Part shown: in pieces, positions 57,235 through 64,000 of the stretch
Layout of the letters: the number at the start of each line of letters is the position of its first letter
How positions within the stretch are numbered: the stretch's first letter is position 1
Assembly: GCA_020631215.1 (NCBI GenBank)
Contig: JAHDHS010000003.1
Location: 41,445 to 105,444, forward strand
DNA length: 64,000 nucleotides
Origin: Hellea sp.
GTDB lineage: Bacteria; Pseudomonadota; Alphaproteobacteria; Caulobacterales; Maricaulaceae
Reading direction: 5' to 3'
The notes under the pieces: model-generated
What the model saw: the letters and a program-made list of their open reading frames with translations, nothing else
What the model was told of the DNA's origin: nothing
Databases searched by the model: none
Program-made: the position numbers and the translations under genes

Positions 57235-57270
57235 AATCGCGGAAAAGCCCTTCTAGGTTCCGCCGCGATT
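57235..57270 (+). promoter_or_regulatory. Hairpin in the nuo leader
   Basis: AATCGCGG (57235-57242) and CCGCGATT (57263-57270) pair perfectly. An alternative pairing, GCGGAA with TTCCGC, uses part of the same bases. It lies 66 bases before nuoA. Confidence 0.45.
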
Positions 57271-57336
57271 AGGAGCCTGTTTCGCGAGTCTTGTATAGGG
57301 GGATGAGCGAGCGTCATTCGAGCTGAAAGAGCCTGT

Positions 57337-57702
57337 ATGTCATCGTTTTTATTGGATTATCTGCCTGTGATCTTTCTCTTCGGGATAGCCACGGTTTTGA
57401 GTCTGTTGTTTCTCGCTGTTCCGGCAATTATCGCGCCGAAAAGTCCAGATCCGGAAAAAGTATCCACATATGAGTGCGGTTTTAACGCATTTGACGATAG
57501 TCGTATGAAGTTTGATGTCCGGTTTTATCTGGTCGCGATCTTGTTCATCATTTTTGATATCGAGGTCGCTTTCCTGTTCCCATATGCGGTTTCCATCGGC
57601 GAAGTCGGCATCTATGGATGGATAGTTGTGATGATATTCATTCTCGAGCTGGTTTGGGGATTGGCCTATGCTTGGAAAATGGGCGCCTTGGATTGGGAAT
57701 AG
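57337..57702 (+). CDS. nuoA: NADH-quinone oxidoreductase subunit A
   Basis: This 121-residue complex I membrane subunit has three hydrophobic helices and the typical KVSTYECGFNAFDDSRMKFD loop with the conserved cysteine, then LFIIFDIEVAFLFPYA. It begins the nuo operon; nuoB starts 19 bases after its stop. Confidence 0.96.
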   Translation: MSSFLLDYLPVIFLFGIATVLSLLFLAVPAIIAPKSPDPEKVSTYECGFNAFDDSRMKFDVRFYLVAILFIIFDIEVAFLFPYAVSIGEVGIYGWIVVMIFILELVWGLAYAWKMGALDWE

Positions 57703-57721
57703 GGTGATTGGAAGTAAGTAG

Positions 57722-58288
57722 ATGAGCAAGATTATCACACCCGCCGGTAGCGCTGCCCGCGATCTGGGTACACCGGCCTATGATCCCAAAAAACATGATC
57801 CGTATTTTGACGGCCTGTCTGATCAGTTGGCCGATAAAGGTTTCATCACCGCTGCCAGTGACGATTTGATCACTTGGGCGCGGACGGGCTCGCTCATGTG
57901 GATGACTTTCGGCCTTGCATGTTGTGCGGTCGAGATGATGCAGGCGTCTATGCCGCGCTATGACTTAGAGCGCTTCGGCTTTGCGCCCCGCGCCAGCCCG
58001 CGACAGTCTGATGTTATGATCGTGGCTGGCACATTGACGAATAAAATGGCGCCGGCATTGCGTAAGGTTTACGACCAGATGCCAAACCCTCGTTATGTCA
58101 TCTCTATGGGTAGCTGTGCCAATGGTGGCGGCTACTATCATTACTCCTATGCTGTTGTGCGTGGGTGTGACCGTATCGTCCCGGTGGATGTCTATGTGCC
58201 GGGCTGCCCGCCAACCGCAGAAGCTTTGGTTTACGGAATTTTGCAGCTGCAAAAGAAAATTCGCCGTGAAGGGAATATTGAACGCTAA
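57722..58288 (+). CDS. nuoB: NADH-quinone oxidoreductase subunit B
   Basis: This 188-residue peripheral subunit carries cluster N2, the last iron-sulfur cluster before quinone. Ligands lie in [19 protein letters not shown] and PGCPPTAEA. Its stop overlaps the nuoC start by one base. Confidence 0.97.
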   Translation: MSKIITPAGSAARDLGTPAYDPKKHDPYFDGLSDQLADKGFITAASDDLITWARTGSLMWMTFGLACCAVEMMQASMPRYDLERFGFAPRASPRQSDVMIVAGTLTNKMAPALRKVYDQMPNPRYVISMGSCANGGGYYHYSYAVVRGCDRIVPVDVYVPGCPPTAEALVYGILQLQKKIRREGNIER

Positions 58289-58896
58289 TGTCTGATATAT
58301 TCACAGACTTGAGAGATCATATCGAGGCGCAGCTTGGAGAGGCTGTTAATTCAGTCACGATCGCGCATGGTGAAATGACCATTGAGGCCCGACGGGCAGA
58401 GATCGTCAATGTGATAGGGTTTTTGCGCGATGATCCGATCTGCAAATTTTCGTCTTTGATCGATGTTTGCGGCGTTGACTATCCCGCACGAGAGCGCCGT
58501 TTTGAGGTCGTCTACCATATGCTGTCCATGGCGCATAACGCACGTGTGCGTGTGAAAGCATCCACCGATGAAGACACGCCGATCAATTCCATCACGTCGC
58601 TCTTTCCCAATGCTGATTGGTATGAGCGCGAAGCCTTTGATATGTATGGTATAATTTTTGATCAACATCCTGATCTACGCCGTATTCTGACGGATTATGG
58701 CTTTGAGGGTTATCCGCTTCGCAAGGATTTCCCGCTCTCAGGTTTTGTTGAGGTGCGCTATGATGAGGCGCGTAAATCCGTCATTTATGAGCCCGTGAAT
58801 CTGCCGCAGGAATATCGTAGTTTTGACTTCATGAGCCCATGGGAGGGCGCGGAGTACATCCTGCCGGGTGATGAAAAGTCTGAGGAGAAAGCCTAA
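58288..58896 (+). CDS. nuoC: NADH-quinone oxidoreductase subunit C
   Basis: This 202-residue 30-kDa-type subunit has the signature [20 protein letters not shown] followed by [11 protein letters not shown] and KDFPL. It is separate from nuoD, unlike the fused E. coli NuoCD. Its stop overlaps the next start by one base. Confidence 0.96.
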   Translation: MSDIFTDLRDHIEAQLGEAVNSVTIAHGEMTIEARRAEIVNVIGFLRDDPICKFSSLIDVCGVDYPARERRFEVVYHMLSMAHNARVRVKASTDEDTPINSITSLFPNADWYEREAFDMYGIIFDQHPDLRRILTDYGFEGYPLRKDFPLSGFVEVRYDEARKSVIYEPVNLPQEYRSFDFMSPWEGAEYILPGDEKSEEKA

Positions 58897-59690
58897 TGAA
58901 GGACCTACTTAAACTAGCACTTGTATCAGCAATCTGCATGGGCTCATCAGCTATCGTAGATGCTCAAACGTCGACGCCGCTCTACGATGCGCTGGCGGCG
59001 ACGGAAGACACAAAGCTGACAGATGAGCGCGTGCAGCAGTGTTTGCTGGCGCAGCGGACGATTATTCGTTCAATCGATCTGGGTCTAATTGATGACGACT
59101 CCAATAAAGCAGTGCGTGCGATAAGTACCGCCCCAAAGATTGAAGCTGCTCTGCGTGAACGCATGCAAACTGAGGTTCGTTTCGATAAGGTCATGGGTGA
59201 GGTTAAAGCCGAATATGATGTTTTCAAAACGGCGGATAAGAAAACGCAAAAAAATCTTTATAAAATAGCCAAGTCTCAGAACAAAAGCTGTGGGCGCCCA
59301 TATGAGCGTATGAAGTTGGCATCTCTGGGTCGGACCAGCGGCGTTGCTAAGTTGATGCAGCCTGTAACACCCGAAACTGCGAAAAGCTGCTATGCGATTG
59401 CTACGCAGAATACAGGTTCATTTGCAGATATGCTGGACTCATTGCTTCAGGGCGTGGTTTGGAACCGCGCCTACCAAATGGCAAAGCATCGTCAGGGGCA
59501 CCCGCAAACAGAAAAAGTGGAACCTCTTAAGAGGGATGAGGCCCAAAAATCACTCAAAGCCATGGATAAAACTCGCGCCATGTCACTTTTCAAAGATTGT
59601 AAACAAAAATATGAAGAGGCGGCTTTCGAATATAAGCTCAACCAGCCGGAAGAAGCGCCGGAATTCGTCAGTTCGGTCAATTGGGATTAG
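58896..59690 (+). CDS. Unrecognised exported protein inside the nuo operon
   Basis: This 264-residue protein lies between nuoC and nuoD. It has a signal peptide ([19 protein letters not shown], cleavage near VDAQ) and a mostly helical body with four cysteines (QQCLLAQ, NKSCGRP, AKSCYAIA, FKDCKQK), which could form two disulfides in the periplasm. I know no family for it, and complex I has no standard subunit here. Its start overlaps nuoC's stop and nuoD starts 13 bases after its stop, so it is made with complex I. Confidence 0.8.
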   Translation: MKDLLKLALVSAICMGSSAIVDAQTSTPLYDALAATEDTKLTDERVQQCLLAQRTIIRSIDLGLIDDDSNKAVRAISTAPKIEAALRERMQTEVRFDKVMGEVKAEYDVFKTADKKTQKNLYKIAKSQNKSCGRPYERMKLASLGRTSGVAKLMQPVTPETAKSCYAIATQNTGSFADMLDSLLQGVVWNRAYQMAKHRQGHPQTEKVEPLKRDEAQKSLKAMDKTRAMSLFKDCKQKYEEAAFEYKLNQPEEAPEFVSSVNWD

Positions 59691-59703
59691 TTAGGGTAGC
59701 TTG

Positions 59704-60900
59704 ATGGGCACAACTGAAGCCATACTCGAAGGCGAAGATCGTAATTTCACGATTAATTTCGGCCCGCAGCATCCTGCGGCGCATGGCGTTTTGCGTCTTG
59801 TGCTGGAGCTTGAGGGCGAAATTGTCGAGCGGGTTGATCCGCATATTGGTCTCCTACACCGCGGCACAGAAAAGCTGATCGAGCACAAAACATACCTACA
59901 GGCGATTCCATATTTTGATCGTCTGGATTATGTCGCCCCGATGAATCAGGAGCATGCCTTCTGTTTGGCCATCGAAAAATTGACAGGGCTCGAAGTGCCG
60001 CGCCGCGCGCAATTTATTCGGGTGATCTATTCCGAAATAGGCCGTATTCTTAGCCATCTTTTGAATGTCACCACACAGGCGATGGATGTCGGCGCTTTGA
60101 CCCCGCCGCTTTGGGGGTTTGAAGAGCGTGAAAAGCTGATGGTATTTTATGAGCGTGCTTGCGGGTCGCGTATGCATGCCAATTACTTCCGCCCGGGCGG
60201 GGTGCATCAGGATTTACCGCCCGCGCTGGTCAATGATCTACTGAATTGGTGTGACGAGTTTCCGCAAAAACTCAAAGATATCGAAACCTTGCTGACCGAC
60301 AACCGTATTTTCAAACAGCGAAATGTCGATATCGGCGTTGTGTCCAAACAGGATTGTTACGATTGGGGCTTTTCCGGTGTTATGGTGCGCGGCTCCGGCA
60401 TTGCGTGGGATCTTCGCCGCAATCAACCTTATGAAGTTTACTCTGAACTCGATTTCAAAATTCCGCTGGGTAAGAACGGCGATTGTTATGATCGCTATCT
60501 CTGCCGTGTCGATGAGATGTATGAGAGCGTGAAGATCATGAAACAGGCGCTGGAGATCATGCCGGAGGGCCCGGTCATGACGGAGGACAATAAATTTGTA
60601 CCACCGCGCCGCGCTGAGATGAAGCAAAGCATGGAAGCGCTCATCCATCACTTCAAGCTTTACACCGAAGGATTCCATGTCCCTGCGGGCGAGGTTTATA
60701 CCTGTGTTGAGGCGCCTAAGGGTGAATTTGGTGTTTATCTGGTGTCTGACGGCACAAATAAGCCTTACCGCTGTAAAATCCGCGCGCCGGGATTCCCGCA
60801 TTTGGCCGCGATGGATTACCTCAATAAAGGCCATATGCTGGCTGATGTATCTGCGATCCTCGGATCATTGGACATCGTGTTTGGAGAGATTGATCGATGA
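59704..60900 (+). CDS. nuoD: NADH-quinone oxidoreductase subunit D
   Basis: This 398-residue 49-kDa-type subunit helps form the quinone pocket. Signatures are [32 protein letters not shown] and the C-terminal [16 protein letters not shown] 59704 is preferred over the TTG one codon earlier. Its last four bases overlap nuoE (ATGA). Confidence 0.97.
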   Translation: MGTTEAILEGEDRNFTINFGPQHPAAHGVLRLVLELEGEIVERVDPHIGLLHRGTEKLIEHKTYLQAIPYFDRLDYVAPMNQEHAFCLAIEKLTGLEVPRRAQFIRVIYSEIGRILSHLLNVTTQAMDVGALTPPLWGFEEREKLMVFYERACGSRMHANYFRPGGVHQDLPPALVNDLLNWCDEFPQKLKDIETLLTDNRIFKQRNVDIGVVSKQDCYDWGFSGVMVRGSGIAWDLRRNQPYEVYSELDFKIPLGKNGDCYDRYLCRVDEMYESVKIMKQALEIMPEGPVMTEDNKFVPPRRAEMKQSMEALIHHFKLYTEGFHVPAGEVYTCVEAPKGEFGVYLVSDGTNKPYRCKIRAPGFPHLAAMDYLNKGHMLADVSAILGSLDIVFGEIDR

Positions 60901-61997
60901 GCGCACGCCGCATGGCAGCCGAACAGCCCGCCACATTTACGCTTTCCAAGAAAGCGGAGCGGGAGATTAATGGCTGGATTAAAAAATATCCAAAAGATAG
61001 GCAGCGCAGTGCGCTGATCCCGGCGCTTTGGATTGCGCAAAAGGATGCGGATGGCTGGCTACCCGAAGCGGCTCTGCGTGCAGTCGGTGATAAGCTGGGC
61101 ATGGCCTATATCCGTGTCTATGAAGTTGCGACCTTCTACACCATGTTCAATCTGGAGCCTGTCGGGACACATTTTGTGCAACTTTGCGGAACGACGCCGT
61201 GCTGGCTGCGGGGCTCTGATGAGCTGAAAAAAGTGTGTGAACGTAAAATAGGCGCGCAGCGCGAAATTGGTGCTGGTGGTAAGCTGACATGGCTGGAAGT
61301 GGAATGTCTTGGCGCTTGTGCCAATGCACCGATGGTACAAATTTCCAATTCCGATGGCGACAGCTATTATGAAGATTTGAATGCCGAAAACTTTGAGCAG
61401 TTATTGGATGATTTGGTCGCGGGTAAAAAGCCGAAAGTCGGGCCGCAAAATGATCGCCATACATCCGAGCCTGAGGGCGGTGCGCTTACTCTGACGACTC
61501 AAAACCTATCTCAGGCGCGCGGCACCATGAAAAAACTGCCCAATGCCGATAAGAAGGTCGCCATCAACTATTATGAGTGGGATCCGAAAGAGCGTCGGGC
61601 GACCAAAGGCGGCTGGGTTGACCCCAAAGCAAAAGCCAGCCGTGATCCCAAGAAACGCAAAGATGGTGGTGACAAATCTGCCGGATTAGAAGACAAGCCT
61701 GTTTTTGCCGCTCGCCCGGCACGCGCCAACAAAGCCGCGCCGAAACCAAAGGTCTTATATACAGATGGCCCGACTGACGGAACGCCGGATGATCTAAAGA
61801 AAATCAAGGGGATAGGCCCCAAATTTGAAGCCGACTTAAACGCTAAAGGTATCTACTATTACCGTCAAATCGGCGCATGGAAAATTGCTGATATCAAATT
61901 AGTCGAAGCCGAGGCTTTAGCGCGCTTTCCGGGACGGATCAAACGGGATGAATGGGTCAAACAAGCAAAATCTCTGGCGAAGAAGGGTTCTAAATAA
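60897..61997 (+). CDS. nuoE: NADH-quinone oxidoreductase subunit E with long C-terminal extension
   Basis: This subunit holds a 2Fe-2S cluster near NADH. Ligands are in [11 protein letters not shown] and [12 protein letters not shown]. At 366 residues it is about twice the usual length. After the core (about 1-185) comes a charged lysine-rich linker (about 190-300). It ends in a helix-hairpin-helix-type domain ([19 protein letters not shown]). Such tails occur in alphaproteobacterial NuoE; their role is unclear. Confidence 0.95.
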   Translation: MSARRMAAEQPATFTLSKKAEREINGWIKKYPKDRQRSALIPALWIAQKDADGWLPEAALRAVGDKLGMAYIRVYEVATFYTMFNLEPVGTHFVQLCGTTPCWLRGSDELKKVCERKIGAQREIGAGGKLTWLEVECLGACANAPMVQISNSDGDSYYEDLNAENFEQLLDDLVAGKKPKVGPQNDRHTSEPEGGALTLTTQNLSQARGTMKKLPNADKKVAINYYEWDPKERRATKGGWVDPKAKASRDPKKRKDGGDKSAGLEDKPVFAARPARANKAAPKPKVLYTDGPTDGTPDDLKKIKGIGPKFEADLNAKGIYYYRQIGAWKIADIKLVEAEALARFPGRIKRDEWVKQAKSLAKKGSK

Positions 61998-63319
61998 TGG
62001 TGCAGCTTCTTCAAGATAAAGACCGAATTTTCCAAAACCTCTATGGACTGAATGATTGGGGGCTGGATGCAGCGCGGGATCGCGGTGCATGGCTGGCCAC
62101 ATCGGCCATGTTGGCGCAAGGTAAGGATTGGATTATCGATCAAGTTAAAGCCTCCGGCCTACGTGGTCGCGGCGGGGCGGGTTTCCCTACGGGTCTGAAG
62201 TGGTCCTTCATGCCCAAAGAAGTCGGCAATCGGCCGCATTATCTGGTGGTCAATGCCGATGAGTCAGAGCCAGGCTCCTGTAAAGATCGCGATATTCTTC
62301 GCCACGACCCGCATTTATTAGTGGAAGGTTGTTTGGTTGCGTCATTCGCAATGCAGGCTCACGCTTGTTACATTTACTTGCGCGGTGAGTATGTACTTGA
62401 GCGTCAGCGCTTGCAGCAGGCGATTGATGAAGCCTATGCGGCTGGTCTGGTTGGTAAGAATGCCTGTGGCACGGGCTGGGATTTCGATATTTACATGCAT
62501 CACGGGGCAGGCGCCTATATTTGTGGTGAAGAAACGGCTTTGCTGGAGTCTCTGGAGGGCAAAAAAGGTCAACCCCGCCTGAAACCGCCATTCCCGGCCG
62601 GGGCGGGCCTTTATGGCTGTCCAACTACGGTCAATAACGTTGAATCCATTGCCGTCGTGCCAACTATTCTGCGGCGGGGCGTGGAGTGGTGGACGCAATT
62701 TGGCCGTGACAACAATAAAGGCACCAAAGTTTTCTCTATTTCGGGGCACGTGAATACGCCTTGTAATGTTGAAGAAGCCCTATCTATCCCTATGAAAACA
62801 TTGATAGAAAAATATGCCGGCGGCGTGCGCGGCGGTTGGGATAATCTGAAATGCGTTATTCCGGGTGGGTCTTCTGTGCCGTTGCTGCCGAAAGAAATTT
62901 GTGATGACGTGCTGATGGATTTCGACGCATTGCGGGAGCATCAATCAGGCCTTGGAACCGCGGCTGTGATCGTGATGGATAAATCCACCGATGTTGTCAA
63001 AGCCATTGCGCGGCTGTCCTATTTCTACAAGCATGAGAGCTGCGGGCAGTGTACGCCTTGTCGTGAAGGCACAGGCTGGATGTGGCGCGTTATGGAGCGC
63101 ATGGTGCGCGGCGAAGCGCGGACTGAAGAAATTGATACTTTGCTGGCAGTAACGAAACAGGTCGAAGGCCATACAATTTGCGCGCTCGGCGATGCCGCGG
63201 CTTGGCCGATACAGGGCTTGATCCGTCACTTCCGCCACGAAATTGAAGAACGCATTGATAATTACCGTGCAGGGAAGCCTGTTTTTGTCTCCGGCGCGGC
63301 GCTTGAGGCGGCTGAGTAG
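61997..63319 (+). CDS. nuoF: NADH-quinone oxidoreductase subunit F
   Basis: This 440-residue subunit oxidises NADH with FMN. Signatures are [20 protein letters not shown] and [16 protein letters not shown] (FMN/NADH), then the 4Fe-4S site [16 protein letters not shown]. Start overlaps the nuoE stop by one base. Confidence 0.97.
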   Translation: MVQLLQDKDRIFQNLYGLNDWGLDAARDRGAWLATSAMLAQGKDWIIDQVKASGLRGRGGAGFPTGLKWSFMPKEVGNRPHYLVVNADESEPGSCKDRDILRHDPHLLVEGCLVASFAMQAHACYIYLRGEYVLERQRLQQAIDEAYAAGLVGKNACGTGWDFDIYMHHGAGAYICGEETALLESLEGKKGQPRLKPPFPAGAGLYGCPTTVNNVESIAVVPTILRRGVEWWTQFGRDNNKGTKVFSISGHVNTPCNVEEALSIPMKTLIEKYAGGVRGGWDNLKCVIPGGSSVPLLPKEICDDVLMDFDALREHQSGLGTAAVIVMDKSTDVVKAIARLSYFYKHESCGQCTPCREGTGWMWRVMERMVRGEARTEEIDTLLAVTKQVEGHTICALGDAAAWPIQGLIRHFRHEIEERIDNYRAGKPVFVSGAALEAAE

Positions 63320-63322
63320 GAC

Positions 63323-63589
63323 ATGAGTGATAATGTCGAAAATATCTACTTACGTGGTCTCCGGGATATTATGGGTGAACTCGGGATATTAAGGCGCGAC
63401 ATGGGTGATGTGAAAATGCGCTTATCAAGCATAGAGCGTGGCTTAGGTGAGGTTCAGACGCAATTAGGCGTGATGAATGGGCGTATGGATCATATGGATT
63501 CGCGTCTTGAAAAGTTGGAAAAGAATGTGGGTTTATCTGACACCTTTCTGGGCGAAGACATGGACCCTTTCAGAGGCCCTGAAGAATGA
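63323..63589 (+). CDS. Small coiled-coil protein between nuoF and nuoG
   Basis: This 88-residue protein is one continuous predicted coiled coil (about 10-72, repeated [35 protein letters not shown]) with an acidic tail. It has no signal peptide. It begins 3 bases after nuoF and overlaps nuoG by ATGA, so it is translated with complex I. Not a standard subunit; assembly or regulation are guesses. Confidence 0.8.
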   Translation: MSDNVENIYLRGLRDIMGELGILRRDMGDVKMRLSSIERGLGEVQTQLGVMNGRMDHMDSRLEKLEKNVGLSDTFLGEDMDPFRGPEE

Positions 63590-64000
63590 GCGATTTACGC
63601 AAAATCAATATTGATGGTACGGAATATGAAGTGCCGGGTGACTATACGCTGATGCAAGCCTGTGAAGAGGCGGCTGGCGCCGAGATTCCGCGTTTTTGTT
63701 ATCATGAGCGGCTCTCTGTCGCTGGTAATTGTCGTATGTGTCTGGTCGAATGGGTCGGCGCGCCGAAACCGCAGGCCAGCTGTGCGCTGCAAGTCAAAGA
63801 TTTGCGCCCCAACCGTGATGGTACGCCAGCCAATATCCGGACAAACTCCGAAACTGTAAAGAAGGCCCGCGAAGGTGTGATGGAATTCCTGCTGATTAAT
63901 CACCCGCTGGACTGCCCGATTTGTGATCAGGGCGGGGAATGTGATTTGCAGGATCAAGCTATGGCCTATGGCCGAGACAGCTCGCGCTTTGAGGAAAATA
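63586..64000 (+). CDS. nuoG: NADH-quinone oxidoreductase subunit G (partial, cut by window end)
   Basis: The first 138 residues are present, with no stop before the right edge. They include the 2Fe-2S domain ([20 protein letters not shown]) and the His/Cys 4Fe-4S stretch ([19 protein letters not shown]). ATG 63586 overlaps the previous gene by 4 bases. The remainder lies outside the window. Confidence 0.96.
   Translation, partial: MSDLRKINIDGTEYEVPGDYTLMQACEEAAGAEIPRFCYHERLSVAGNCRMCLVEWVGAPKPQASCALQVKDLRPNRDGTPANIRTNSETVKKAREGVMEFLLINHPLDCPICDQGGECDLQDQAMAYGRDSSRFEEN

Noticed and set aside
1..64000. CRISPR arrays, insertion sequences, prophage genes, tRNA or rRNA
   Set aside because: None seen on either strand by reading; no direct-repeat array, transposase or tRNA arm pattern.

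Overview
The window reads as a chromosomal segment of an alphaproteobacterium, most likely a marine Hyphomonadaceae/Maricaulales relative. I base this on protein style and gene neighbourhoods: a long insert-bearing RNase E, an M23 peptidase overlapping a bactofilin, two CtrA-like TTAA-N7-TTAA sites, a NuoE with a C-terminal helix-hairpin-helix tail, a methylmalonyl-CoA mutase pair, and many lipoprotein hydrolases. No phage, insertion sequence, CRISPR array, rRNA or tRNA was found. Most of the window is ordinary core genome; the new material is small and scattered.

Layout. 1-1192: the 5' part of a secreted lectin-like protein leaving the left edge on the minus strand, then about 850 bases without a convincing gene but full of hairpins. 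1193-14572: envelope and RNA genes: a DsbA-like lipoprotein, an M48 protease, rne, an amidase, PBP1A, prfB with its programmed +1 frameshift, a duplicated-domain protein of unknown role, and the bactofilin/M23 pair. 14696-24039: a ferritin-like protein, a one-cysteine Bcp, a giant AsmA/YhdP-like protein, tyrS, anmK and an M1 aminopeptidase. 24040-25409: two palindromic repeat elements around an unrecognised basic protein. 25410-30911: an SH3 protein, the mutA-mutB operon and fpr. 30916-36793: lptD and a type I secretion ABC/HlyD pair. 36810-44481: Lrp/alanine dehydrogenase and a run of small-molecule enzymes. 44509-48901: a tightly packed amidohydrolase/BASS transporter/amidohydrolase operon. 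48965-49376: RNase P RNA. 49382-56641: an M3 peptidase, a GST, trhO, a lipoprotein, a PAN-CAP protein and a second bifunctional PBP. 56670-64000: ycgN and the complex I operon (nuoA, B, C, an extra secreted protein, D, E, F, a small coiled-coil protein, and the start of nuoG).

How it fits together. Several genes serve peptidoglycan growth and turnover (two PBPs, amidase, M23 peptidase with bactofilin, AnmK). LptD and the AsmA/YhdP-like protein serve the outer membrane. The mut genes feed propionyl-CoA carbon to succinyl-CoA. Lrp/Ald and the two amidohydrolases with a transporter suggest amino-acid and N-acyl-amino-acid scavenging. The nuo operon supplies respiration and may be under iron control through a 17-base palindrome upstream of nuoA. 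The most unusual items are the two non-canonical proteins inside the nuo operon, the hairpin-rich gap at 530-1080, the SUMF1-fold protein without FGE cysteines, and the transporter-hydrolase operon.
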